Below are positions 54,600 to 63,732 of a DNA stretch of 64,000 nt, piece after piece. Under the pieces are notes generated by a model that was given only the letters and a program-made list of their open reading frames with translations, did not search any database and had not been told where the DNA came from. This DNA is from Paralithodes platypus (Eukaryota > Arthropoda > Malacostraca > Decapoda > Lithodidae), in contig CM064492.1 of assembly GCA_032716605.1 (NCBI GenBank), positions 46,779,403 through 46,843,402 on the forward strand, read 5' to 3'. The position numbers and the translations under genes were made by a program. Position 1 is the stretch's first letter, and the number at the start of each line of letters is the position of its first letter.

Positions 54600-56485
54600 A
54601 GTATAGCGAGGTTTCGGGGTCCCCTTTCTCGGGGGCTGACGTGTCGCTGGAAGAGGGGGATGGTGATGTTTCCCCCTCGGGCGTTAGTGATCGGGAACGA
54701 GACCCTCAGGACCGCCACGGCTGTCGTCGCTCGCCTTCTTTGGGCCGCGACGCTGCTGTTTCGTGTCATGGGTCTCGCTCTCGCTCACGCTCGCCCCTGC
54801 GGGCCGAACTATCTTCGGGGGGGTCGCCTCTCTCGGATCGATTTTCGGCTATGCAGGGGTGGGTTGTGTCACACTTCGACGCGCGCTTGGAGGCGATGCA
54901 AGAATCCCTCTTATCGCGCTTCTTGGCGGTGACACAACCTCAGCGCCTCACCCAACCTGCCCCTGCTTTGGTCCCCCTCCCCTCTGCGGTGGACCACATT
55001 CCTTCTCGCCCTGCTTCTCCGCCTGCCCGGTCGTCGGCTAGTACTGCTCCTGCCCTGGCTCAGGTGGTTGCCCCTACTGTCTCACATGCGGGGGTCCTCC
55101 GTCTGCTAGGGCAGGGTCCGCGCTTGCCCCCCATCCAAAAGGCCCAGGTCCCATCGCGGACTATGCCGCTCCTCTATGGCTCCTTGGCTGTTTGGAAGGG
55201 GGTGCGGGCCTCCCACCCGGAGCGTGCTACCGACTTCCCGTCAGGTGAGAGGGCCCTACCTTTGGACTGGTCGGTCCAAATAAATGATAAGATGCAGTTC
55301 AGGGCGATCAGGGTGGATGGTCAGGTGGCCGACGTGGAGGTGCGGGCGTACCCGACAAGGACTGACCTTCAGTACTTTTCGGTGAAGCCCAAGCCCCCGT
55401 CTGCTCCTCGAACTAAGCTCTGGTCAGACTTCAGCCGCCAGGACATCCTTCAGGATGTTCAGTCCCTGGCTGTGTTAACGGGACTGTCCTCCTATGGGAC
55501 GGGTTTGTGCGACGACGGTAAGCCTGGCTTAGCCGTCGTGCTCGTTAACCCTCTCCCATTGGAGGCCTGGTTTGCTGAGGCCTTAGACTTTGCCAACCGT
55601 TCCGTCGACAGATCTATTTCAGTCCCTCCCCCAGAGTCGTCACTGCTTTTGCCTCCTCTGGTATCTGTCGGCGGATTGGATGGCAAGTTCTGGTCCTGGA
55701 TTAGCGCTCCCAAACTTGAAATTTGTGCTATTGCTAACCCGTTCTTCTCCCACCCAGATAAGTCCTCTGTCGACAGGGATTTTACCTTGCGGCAGAGGGT
55801 GGCGAACTTATTGTCTTGTCTTCTAGGTTCCCTCCAGACGTCTGTTCACCACCTGCGACTTATCGAGGCGACTGCACCTGGCGATCTTCGCGAGGGTTTG
55901 GGCCACGTTCGGCGGATCCACCTTCAGCTCGCGGTGTCTTTGGTTCCCGAGCTGAAGGCGGTTTTGTGCGAGGCAACTCGACAACGCCAGACGGTAAGGT
56001 CCTCGTTCTGCCGGAGAGCCCCTTTGGATATTCGTCAGGGTCTGTTATACTCCGAGCTATATACATCGGGGCTTTTTGCGCAGGATGCTTGGGAACGCTA
56101 CGCTTCTCTGTCAGCGGACCCTGCTTACGACACGCAAAGACGCGCTGTGTCGCGACCAGGGTCTTCGCAGTCTCGTCCTTCTGCCGGTCCCCTTCGGGGT
56201 GCTGCCGCCACTGCTGCCGCCAAGAAAGGGCGCAGGAAAGGGAAGTTGCCGGCCAGAGCGTCGGTTCCGCCTCGCACTTCTGCTCCTGCTCCCTTTCATC
56301 CCCGCCGAGAAGGGGCTGGCCAGCCTTTCACTTCCGGCCGCACTTCGACGGGGTCAGACGCACGACGGACAGGGGATGGGGTGACCCGCCCTTTTCGGCG
56401 AGGTGGGGGGGGTAGGGGTGGTCAACGTGGCTCTTATGACCGCAGGGACCGTACCGGGGGACCCTCCACGTCAAAAAATGTGTAG
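54560..56485 (+). CDS. DIRS-C Gag
   Basis: 614 codons from the first start-like codon (GTG 54641); first ATG is at about 54850. Arg/Ser stretch (GSRSRSRSPL) near residue 47, Pro/Ala-rich linker, a folded-looking core (MPLLYGSLAVWKGV, KLWSDFSRQDILQDVQSLAVLTG, PFFSHPDKSSVDRDFTLRQRVANLLS, QDAWERYASLS) and an RGG-type basic tail (FRRGGGGRGGQRGSYDRRDR) for RNA binding. Resembles DIRS-B gag in layout. Stop TAG 56483-56485 comes right after a slippery heptamer; RT continues at -1. Confidence 0.75.
   Translation, partial: AGSREGTPPLDSVEYSEVSGSPFSGADVSLEEGDGDVSPSGVSDRERDPQDRHGCRRSPSLGRDAAVSCHGSRSRSRSPLRAELSSGGSPLSDRFSAMQGWVVSHFDARLEAMQESLLSRFLAVTQPQRLTQPAPALVPLPSAVDHIPSRPASPPARSSASTAPALAQVVAPTVSHAGVLRLLGQGPRLPPIQKAQVPSRTMPLLYGSLAVWKGVRASHPERATDFPSGERALPLDWSVQINDKMQFRAIRVDGQVADVEVRAYPTRTDLQYFSVKPKPPSAPRTKLWSDFSRQDILQDVQSLAVLTGLSSYGTGLCDDGKPGLAVVLVNPLPLEAWFAEALDFANRSVDRSISVPPPESSLLLPPLVSVGGLDGKFWSWISAPKLEICAIANPFFSHPDKSSVDRDFTLRQRVANLLSCLLGSLQTSVHHLRLIEATAPGDLREGLGHVRRIHLQLAVSLVPELKAVLCEATRQRQTVRSSFCRRAPLDIRQGLLYSELYTSGLFAQDAWERYASLSADPAYDTQRRAVSRPGSSQSRPSAGPLRGAAATAAAKKGRRKGKLPARASVPPRTSAPAPFHPRREGAGQPFTSGRTSTGSDARRTGDGVTRPFRRGGGGRGGQRGSYDRRDRTGGPSTSKNV
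56473..56485 (+). promoter_or_regulatory. candidate -1 ribosomal frameshift site at the DIRS-C gag end
   Basis: Gag codons TCA AAA AAT GTG TAG contain A AAA AAT (56473-56479). After a -1 slip reading goes on as TGT GTA GGT in the RT frame, which is open from here to 58428 and has no ATG, GTG or TTG before 56704. Confidence 0.65.
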
Positions 56486-58428
56486 GTTCTCCAGGTCGGT
56501 CTCCTCCTTGTTCTCCTTCTCGCCTCGCAGAAAGGGTCGCTCACCTCATCTCGGGGGCTCCCACAGGTTATTTTCGCCCTTGCGCCCTTCGGTGGCCACG
56601 AGGGACATGGGGGCGGAAGATTGCACGGAGGGGTCTAACCTGGAGATGGAAGTCCAGACCCCCACTCAGCTCTTGTCAACGAAGCCGGCCTGTCTCTTCG
56701 GAGGTGGCCGACGTGATTACATCCATGCACGAGCAGGGAATCGTCAAGGAGGTGAAAGCCGGTCTACCGGTTTTCCTCTCCCGTGTTTTTCTGGTACCGA
56801 AGAAGGACTGCGACGCGATGCGACCGGTGGTGGATCTGTCGGCCCTCAACGGGCACATCGTGAACACACGGTTTCGGATGCTGACGGTGCACCAGGTACG
56901 ACTGGCCCTGCGACCTCTGTCGTGGGTAGTGTCGCTGGACCTCAAGGATGCGTATTGGCACGTTCCGATCCATCCTCGTTTCCAGCGATTCTTGGCCGTT
57001 CAGACTTCCGATCGTGTGTTCATGTTCGACAGACTTCCCTTCGGTCTCAACATCGCGCCGCGGATCTTCTCAAAACTGGTAAAGCAGGCTCTGGATCCTC
57101 TCCTCAGGGGCGGCCTCCAGATCCTGTTTTACTTGGACGACTGGTTGATAGTTTCAGACACCCTAGAACAGTGCGTCCGCGACACCCTCACAGTAGTTCA
57201 ACACATCACACAGTTAGGGTTCAAAATCAATATTCCCAAGTCGCGCCTGACCCCGTCGCGTGTCGTGACGTGGGTAGGTCTCGAATGGGATCTGACCAAC
57301 GCTACAGTGACCCAGAGTCAGCCAAACGCGGTGAAACTTCGCAGGAAGGTCTTCGCCGTGTTGCACTCGGTCTCCCTCACGAGGAGGATCTGGGACTCGT
57401 TAGTGGGTTCGCTGAATTGGGCCGCTCTGACCATTCCCTTAGGGAGGCTCAGGCTGCGCCGCCTAATACTCATGGGCAACAAGGTGTTTCCGTTGGCCCC
57501 TATGGATCGGCTCATGCCGATCCCGCGTACCATTCACAGACACTTAGGACACTGGGTTGCTCGGGGCACGCTCTCTGCGGCTGTGCCCTGGACCGCCCCC
57601 CCGCCGACGATCTGGGTAGATACAGATGCGTCGAGCGAGGTAGGGTGGGGTTACCAATCCAACCTGGGACATCAACATCACGGCAGATGGGTGGGACACA
57701 CACACCTACACATCAATGCCCTCGAACTGTTGGTTCCCTTGTTCTTCCTGAGGGACCACGCGCTGGCCCTTCGGGGAAAGTCGGTGGCCTTCAGGATGGA
57801 CAATCAGACAGCTGTCCACTGTATCCAAAAGCAGGGGTCCTCCAGGTCTTTGACTCTGTTGGGGATCTCAGAGAAGTTGTTCTTCCTCGCGAACCGACAC
57901 AACATCTCCCTGCACGCCTCCTACCTGCCCGGGACTGCCAACCTGTGGGCGGACGCCCTGTCGCGAGGACAGGGCGTTCTTGTAGAATGGGCAATGAAAC
58001 AGACTGTATTCGACGACCTCGCAGCTTCCTGGGGTGTTCCGGAGGTCGACTTGTTCGCATCGAAGGAGACGCGCAAGTTGCCTCAGTACCTATCCCTCCG
58101 GACTCGCACTCCGGAGGGGGGTCCGGACGCTTTCATGGAAGACTGGAACAGGTGGCAGTCGATATACATATTTCCGCCACCAGACGCACTGTTGATGTGC
58201 AAAGTCCTCGCGCGGCTGCGGCTGTACCGCGGCAGAGTCTGGCTAATAGCGCCTCTGTGGCCAGCCCAGGCTTGGTACTCCCAGTTGAAGCGGTGGTGCC
58301 CGAGTCCGGTCCCTCTCCCTCTCTCAAACTTCCACTTGAGCCAGGTTGGCGACCTGCGGACCTCGTTGGCCTTCGCATCGTGGATGTTCGTGAGGCACGG
58401 TGGCTCCCAGTCCACGGACGGGACCTGA
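56479..58428 (+). CDS. DIRS-C reverse transcriptase, RNase H and MT-like polyprotein
   Basis: Open frame from the gag slip site to TGA 58426. Numbering from GTG 56704: RT MRPVVDLSALNGHI (39-), SLDLKDAYWHVPI (77-89), LPFGLNIAPRIFSKL (111-125), catalytic FYLDDW (142-147). RNase H acidic residues in WVDTDAS (D306), NALELL (E341), RMDNQ (D366), LWADALS (D417). C-terminal block (VDLFASKETRKLP, GGPDAFMEDWNRW, IFPPPDALL) is the region that family literature links to a Dam-like methyltransferase; I cannot see a clear catalytic motif. The region before 56704 matches DIRS-B RT (TWGRKIARRGLTWRW), supporting expression by frameshift. Confidence 0.9.
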   Translation, partial: CVGSPGRSPPCSPSRLAERVAHLISGAPTGYFRPCALRWPRGTWGRKIARRGLTWRWKSRPPLSSCQRSRPVSSEVADVITSMHEQGIVKEVKAGLPVFLSRVFLVPKKDCDAMRPVVDLSALNGHIVNTRFRMLTVHQVRLALRPLSWVVSLDLKDAYWHVPIHPRFQRFLAVQTSDRVFMFDRLPFGLNIAPRIFSKLVKQALDPLLRGGLQILFYLDDWLIVSDTLEQCVRDTLTVVQHITQLGFKINIPKSRLTPSRVVTWVGLEWDLTNATVTQSQPNAVKLRRKVFAVLHSVSLTRRIWDSLVGSLNWAALTIPLGRLRLRRLILMGNKVFPLAPMDRLMPIPRTIHRHLGHWVARGTLSAAVPWTAPPPTIWVDTDASSEVGWGYQSNLGHQHHGRWVGHTHLHINALELLVPLFFLRDHALALRGKSVAFRMDNQTAVHCIQKQGSSRSLTLLGISEKLFFLANRHNISLHASYLPGTANLWADALSRGQGVLVEWAMKQTVFDDLAASWGVPEVDLFASKETRKLPQYLSLRTRTPEGGPDAFMEDWNRWQSIYIFPPPDALLMCKVLARLRLYRGRVWLIAPLWPAQAWYSQLKRWCPSPVPLPLSNFHLSQVGDLRTSLAFASWMFVRHGGSQSTDGT

Positions 58429-59366
58429 CTGACTTCCTGAAGCGTTCATGGACGTCTTCGACTTGGGGGACTTACGAGTCCCACTGGAGGTCTTTTACTA
58501 GGTGGATACAGGACACTCACCAGACTGTTCGCTCTCCTTCCCTCGTCCTACACTACTTGTTTCACCTCTTCCGTACACGTCGCTCTCAAGTCAACACTAT
58601 ACGTAACCACTTGTCTGCCATCCGGGAGGTCTTTGAGTCCGTCACTGGGCTGGTCGTTCCACCGAAGGAGCTGGATTCCTTCATGAAGGCTGCCTTCAGG
58701 GAGCGACCGCCTCCGCGCCAGATCCCTCCTCAGTGGGATCTGGGGCGTGCTCTGGACCTTCTGGCTTCACACACATATACACGGGACACTACACCGGTTC
58801 AGTTGCTCGAGCGTACACTCTTCCTTGTCGCTCTGGCCACTGGGGATAGGGTGTCTGAACTAGCTGCCATGTCGCGGTCCCAGGAATGCATGCGATTCTC
58901 CCCGTCCTTGAATGTCGTCACGTTAGCCCCCTCCCCTCATTTTGTTGCCAAGAATGAGAGAGAGACCCACGTTTTCAAGCCTTTCACCATCCAGGCTTTA
59001 AAGCGTGGGCATACTCACCATGTGTTGTGCCCGGTGCAGGCCTTGCACTCCTATGTTGAGTCTGTGGCTCCGACTTCGGGTACTGCTGTGTGGGTGTCTC
59101 CTCGGACTGGTAGGAGGCTCTCGAAGGTACAGATAGGACGCCACATTTGTCGGGTCATTCGTGCCAGTAACCCTGCTTGTCGGGGTTCTGCGCACGATGT
59201 GCGATCCTTTGCTGCCTCCTTACGGTTCCTGCAGACTCGTTCGTTGCCTGACGTCGCCTCGGCGGGTTTGTGGTCTTCTGTCCATACCTTCGTCTCCTCC
59301 TACCTCTCCATGTCCATTGTTAGACCCCCTCGGCCTGTGATAGCTCTCGGGAGTCGTGTTTCCTAG
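57987..59366 (+). CDS. DIRS-C tyrosine recombinase
   Basis: The frame is open from 56403 to 59366, overlapping the whole RT frame; ATG 57987 is the best start I see, giving about 459 aa, and the same RMG context occurs in DIRS-B. SAM-like N-terminal domain (SWTSSTWGTYESHWRSFTRWI, YLFHLFRTRRSQVNTIRNHLSAIR), then catalytic residues: Arg in ATGDRVSELAAM (about 58848), SAHDVRSFAASLRF (HxxR, about 59193-59204), GLWSSVH, and Tyr in SSYLSM (59301-59303). All four catalytic positions are present. It would integrate the circular cDNA at the ITR junction. Confidence 0.9.
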   Translation: MGNETDCIRRPRSFLGCSGGRLVRIEGDAQVASVPIPPDSHSGGGSGRFHGRLEQVAVDIHISATRRTVDVQSPRAAAAVPRQSLANSASVASPGLVLPVEAVVPESGPSPSLKLPLEPGWRPADLVGLRIVDVREARWLPVHGRDLTDFLKRSWTSSTWGTYESHWRSFTRWIQDTHQTVRSPSLVLHYLFHLFRTRRSQVNTIRNHLSAIREVFESVTGLVVPPKELDSFMKAAFRERPPPRQIPPQWDLGRALDLLASHTYTRDTTPVQLLERTLFLVALATGDRVSELAAMSRSQECMRFSPSLNVVTLAPSPHFVAKNERETHVFKPFTIQALKRGHTHHVLCPVQALHSYVESVAPTSGTAVWVSPRTGRRLSKVQIGRHICRVIRASNPACRGSAHDVRSFAASLRFLQTRSLPDVASAGLWSSVHTFVSSYLSMSIVRPPRPVIALGSRVS

Positions 59367-59802
59367 GGCTCTCGCGAAGTTGCCTGGTCTTCCCCCCTCG
59401 TCACTCTTTCTTTTCCTTTGTTTTATTTCGAAAAGGGGGGGAGGGAATTACGGGTTTGCAACACTGGATTACAAGTTTGGGGTTATGTTATATGTATACA
59501 GTACATAAGTGTTTTTGCCTCATTGATAATTGTGTTTTGTTTTTGTGATCAGTGTTTTTGTTCATTTTGGAAGAAAAGGGATTTTGTGTACAGTACTTTT
59601 TGGTTTAAGACAAGTCTATGGTTTTGCATTACTATGAATGACGGGCACGTGTTAAAACTGCTCTTTTTAGCTACTCCTCAGTTTTTCACTCTTTTATTAA
59701 ACTCTCTTGTTTAAATTGTGTTTCTTTGTCATTCATAATTTTGTCTTATGCATTGGTTTTTTTGGTAGGTTGGGCTTGGATGTCCTCCTCCTATTTGTTA
59801 TG
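59367..59802 (+). other. DIRS-C 3' non-coding region
   Basis: T-rich; a short frame (59418-59714) is low-complexity hydrophobic and not supported. No gene. Confidence 0.6.
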
Positions 59803-59938
59803 CAGCCTTGACGTTGGATTTGCCAAGACTACTAACAAATTGCGAGGTTTGACGTACCTCCCAACTTACCAAATAGGAAAACCTACTATTTGGTAGTAGT
59901 CTTGGAAAATCCAACGTACATAATACCCTCCCTCACGC
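59803..59938 (+). repeat. DIRS-C internal complementary region
   Basis: 59803-59839 is the inverse of the outer left end (CCTTGACGTTGGATTTGCCA...), and 59840-59938 the inverse of the outer right end (GAGGTTTGACGTACCTCCCA...TTGGAAAATCCAACG). Confidence 0.92.
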
Positions 59939-59978
59939 CGGACCCCTGCCCATCCGCGTTCTTCTGCTGACGTGAGAT

Positions 59979-60329
59979 GTGATAACAAGAGAGGGTCGCT
60001 CATGCGCACGTTCGACAGGGATCGGCGCATGACGGAACACGGGATGGGCCTTGAGCGGTAACTAAGGTAAACCCCTTTTTCTTCTCTTCTATACTTTTTT
60101 CACCTTCGGTGGTAGTTTTGGTTAATGTACAACGTCTCCTAGAGCAAGATAAGGAGTAGACTCTAGACGTTTTCTTTTTAACCGCGGTTGGAATGACGAC
60201 ATAGCAGTCAAAATAGAGAAGTCGTCATTGCAATTAGGTTAATAGCCTTGACGTTGGATTTTCCAAGACTACTACCAAATAGTAGGTTTTCCTATTTGGT
60301 AGGTTGGGAGGTACGTCAAACCTCCCAAT
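59979..60329 (-). repeat. DIRS-C right inverted terminal repeat with outer dyads
   Basis: Inverse of the left repeat plus an extra outer part with two perfect dyads: ACCAAATAG...CTATTTGGT and GGGAGGT...ACCTCCC. Confidence 0.92.
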
Positions 60330-60642
60330 ATACTTTTTTTATTTTGACCTATTTTTAGGCCCCCCTAGGCCTATTTTAAAGTTTAAAAACTCCATAGACG
60401 AGTTATTTAAATTAAGAACGGATTTTGTTTAAATTTATACCATAAGTACACTTTGGCAAGCTAAATCGAATGGCGCAAACAGAATTACAATCGGACCATT
60501 AGTTTAGGATTTCGATTTTGACTGGGCCTTCCTGGAGGGCCCAGGGGACCGTTTTTTGGACTTTAAAAGTCCTCTGTAGCCCAAACTATAAGTCCTAGGG
60601 AATTCTACTTGGTGCCATTCGATTTTTCTCGCCGAATTTTGA
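60330..60642 (+). repeat. 475-bp satellite, unit 2 (right part) and unit 3 (partial)
   Basis: Continues unit 2 after DIRS-C; unit 3 begins TCGAATGGCGC at 60466 and breaks off near 60642. With DIRS-C left out, unit 2 again measures about 475 bp. Confidence 0.9.
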
Positions 60643-60644
60643 CT

Positions 60645-61577
60645 TCAGAAGAGGGAGGGAGAGAAAGAGAAGGGAGAGCAGAAGAGGGAGGAGAGACAGA
60701 AGGGAGAGCATTAGAGGGAGGAGAGAGAAAGAGAGAAGGAAGATCAGAAGAGGGTGGAGAGCAGAAGAGGGAGAAGGGAGAGCATTAGAGAGAGGGGGGA
60801 AGCAAATGAGGGAGGAGAGCAGAAGAGGGGGAGAGAGAAGGGAGAACAGAATAGGGAGGAGAGAAGGGAGAGCAAAAGAGGGAGGAGCAGATAGAGAGAG
60901 AGGGGGGGGAGAAGGGAGAGCAGAAGAGAGATTAGAGGGTGGAGAGCAAGAGAGAAGGGAGAGCATTAGAGGGAGGAGAGAGAAGGGGAGGAGAGCAGAA
61001 GAGGGGGAGAGAGAGAGAAGGGAGAACAGAAGAGGGAGAGAGAGAAGGAAGAGCAGAAGAGGGAGGAAAGAAGGGAGAGCAGAAGATGGAGAGAAGGGAG
61101 AGCAGATGAGGGAGGAGAGAAGGGAGAGCAGATGGAGAGAGAAGGGAGAGCAGATGAAGGAGAAAGAGCAGATGAAGGAGGGAGGAGAGAAGGGAGATCA
61201 GATGAGGGAGGAGGGAAAAGGGAGAACAGATAGAGAGGGGGGGGAGAAGGGAGAGCAGACGAGGGAGGCGAGAGAAGGGAGAAGAGATTAGAGGGTGGAG
61301 AGCAAGAGAGAAGGGAGAGCATTAGAGGGAGGAGAGAGAAGGGGAGGAGAGCAGAAGAGGGGGAGAGAGAGAAGGGAGAACAGAGAGCAGAAAAGAGAGA
61401 GAGAAGGAAGAGCAGAAGAGGGAGGAAAGAAGGGCGAACAGAAGATGGAGAGAAGGGAGAGCAGATGGAGAGAAGGGAGAGCAGATGAGGGAGGGAGATC
61501 AGATGAGGGAGGAGGGAGAATGGAGAGCAGATGAGGGAAAAGGGAGAGCAGATAGAGAGGGGAGGGGGAGAAGAGAG
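60645..61577 (+). repeat. purine-only simple repeat (GA-rich, ~930 bp)
   Basis: Irregular GAGAAGGGAGAGCAGA/GAGGGAGGAGA units, almost no pyrimidines on the plus strand except in AGCAGA and AGCATTAGA. Long open frames on both strands are by-products of composition. Confidence 0.95.
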
Positions 61578-61844
61578 ATATGCTGCCAGACCAGTGTTAA
61601 CCCTTTCAGTACCAGCGACGTGTCTTACCTTTTTACTATTTGACACACTTGTGTGCAGCTTAGGAAGGATATGTGCTAGGTAAAAGCCTTGGTTGAGTAA
61701 GTCGAAGCCTGATAATTGCTACAGATCCTTCCTAATCTGAATACAAGCGTCCAATAGTCCTAATAATATTAACAAAAGGACGTCAACGCTACTGTACGGG
61801 TTAATGATAAATATCGAGGGAAAACCGCTCGTGTCATACCACCT
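61578..61844 (+). repeat. direct repeat, copy 1 (with TTAA MITE inside)
   Basis: Near-identical to 63733-64000. Contains a 200-bp segment (61601-61800) between TTAA at 61597-61600 and 61801-61804 with ends CCCTTTCAGTACCAG and inverted CCCGTACAGTAGCG: a small piggyBac-like MITE. Confidence 0.88.
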
Positions 61845-62034
61845 TTACACTAGTCATACCTTCCACATAATATACAGTAGTAAACACATTGCCCGGGGTG
61901 GCATACTCGAGACAGACTGAACCAAAACTACATTTATAGTTCCAATTCTTAGGGTCCTTCACCACTTTAGCGTTCCCTCCCCCCTTTCTCTGGTGAACTT
62001 TATCAGGAGTCATACTAATCCTAACATATATTGA
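61845..62034. other. no feature recognised
   Basis: AT-rich spacer. Confidence 0.4.
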
Positions 62035-62330
62035 ATACTAATACTCATCCAAAACAATTAAGGCTATTTCAAACTTCAATTCAATAATAAAATTAATACT
62101 TATACTATTCCTTACTCATCAAAAACAATTAATGCTATTTCAAACTTTAATTAAATACTAAAATGTATACTTATACTATTCCTTACTCATCAAAAACAAT
62201 TAATGCTATTTCAAACTTTAATTAAATACTAAAATTTATAGTTATACTATTCCTTACACATAAAAAACAATTAATGCTATTTCAAACTTTAATTAAATAC
62301 GACAATTGATAATTATACTATTCCTAACTT
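62035..62330 (+). repeat. 71-bp tandem repeat, four units
   Basis: AAACAATTAATGCTATTTCAA starts near 62052, 62123, 62194 and 62265 (period 71); AT-rich, first unit most diverged. Confidence 0.9.
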
Positions 62331-63170
62331 TCAATATACTGTGCAGTACATATAATAAGCCTACCTTTCCATCAAAATACTAAAAACACAGCAATTATAC
62401 TAGTCATCTATCAAGTTATGGCTGTCTCGAGTCGGCCACCCACAATAACACACACAAATAATCAACACATACAAACAAATAACAAATATATCATCAGTTT
62501 AATTTTAACTGATAAGAGTGGCGGCAAATTGAACTCTTTAAGGGGGGAAGGCCTGGTTTTCTGCTCACCCTTCTTCCTCAAGCTTACCCCCAATAATTTT
62601 AAGATGTTAACATGTTTGCCCCATTAGTTACTAGATTTTCAGACCTTTCGCCGCATTGATTAGTCAATATTTAGACCTTTCGTGCTATTTAGGTGCCAAT
62701 TTTTTTTCCCTAGCGAACGATAGTGAGCCTGTAATGTTACAACAACTGACCTTTGGCCCGGACATTTTTCTACCAAAAAATTTACAAATTTATCTAAAAG
62801 GGGGATCTGATGTTTCTTTTTTTTTCAGTTTGATGGACCTCTAGGCAGGAAACTACAACAAATATTAAATACATGCAAACATCGAAACCATTAACCATCC
62901 ACCCTTAATTGCCTTTGTCTTTATATTATGTCGTCCTTGCAAGTTTTACATTATACTGTACTGGAATTTTAATAACTAATTTCACAGCACACTTATCGAT
63001 ACCGAATGCAAAATGATCAAACTACACTGTCTGCATCAACTTCTTGCAAACTTTTCATTATCTACACATTTCACTACAACAAAAACTACTTCTCCTAATC
63101 GACCAGCCACAGAAACAGCTGAGGGACCGCGAAAGTGGTCCCGGAACTTTAAGTCTTCTTTCTGTTCAGG
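62331..63170. other. no gene recognised
   Basis: AT-rich; small frames only (for example 62418-62627 and 62656-62844) without recognisable domains. GTCTCGAGTCGGCCACCC at about 62423 resembles the repeat unit that starts near 63177. Confidence 0.4.
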
Positions 63171-63430
63171 CTCTGTCTAGTGTCGGCCACCCACAGCAAA
63201 GGGGTATTTGCCTAAGATATACTGTACATACACATACATACAAAGCTATATAAAGTACTTGTCTAGTGTCGGACACCCCCACCAAAGGGGTATTTGCCTA
63301 AGATATACATACACATACAGTACATACACACATACATACAAGCTATATAAAGTACTTGTCTAGTGTCGGCCACCCCCACTAAAGGAGTATTTGCCTGAGA
63401 TATACATACATACATACATACAAAACTATA
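63171..63430 (+). repeat. ~86-97-bp tandem repeat, three units, with CATA microsatellite
   Basis: CTAGTGTCGGCCACCC at 63177, 63263 and 63360; each unit ends in a variable (CATA)n run followed by CTATATAAAGTACTTGT. Confidence 0.88.
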
Positions 63431-63732
63431 TACAGTACTGTATCATGAAAATATGATTTTTATCATCAGCTGCAATAAATAAGACAATAGCTCAATCAAT
63501 TATATCAAATTACAAATGAAAAAGCAACAACTTAAAATGTCAAACTTGCAAACTAAACAAGCAAAAACTGGGACAAACACAATATAAAGCCAAAATCACA
63601 CAAGAGCATTTTTAGCCAACATTCGATACTTAACATTTGTCTGGCAACATTTCTGGAATATTTTCAACGAGCATCACAAACTACACTGACGAAACATTAA
63701 TTTAGGTGACAAATATTTGTAATGTTGACCTC
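63431..63732. other. no feature recognised
   Basis: AT-rich spacer before the second direct repeat. Confidence 0.4.

Larger units (their letters stand above)
51918..60329 (+). mobile_element. DIRS-C: near-complete DIRS-type retrotransposon
   Basis: 8.4 kb. Inverted terminal repeats (51918-52219, 59979-60329), ICR (59803-59938), and on the plus strand gag, RT/RNase H/MT-like and tyrosine recombinase in three frames. A different subfamily from DIRS-A/B: terminal repeats are unrelated and GC content is higher. Inserted without duplication into the satellite. All visible catalytic residues of RT, RNase H and recombinase are present. Confidence 0.93.

Noticed and set aside
56676..58415. Antisense frames under DIRS-C RT
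   Set aside because: GC-rich shadow frames with no motifs.
60595..61646. Long Arg/Glu/Gly and Ser/Leu/Pro frames in the GA tract
   Set aside because: Composition of a homopurine simple repeat gives open frames on both strands; no gene-like sequence.
61578..63430. CRISPR-like repeat arrays (71-bp and ~90-bp units)
   Set aside because: Head-to-tail tandem repeats without unique spacers, in a eukaryotic context.
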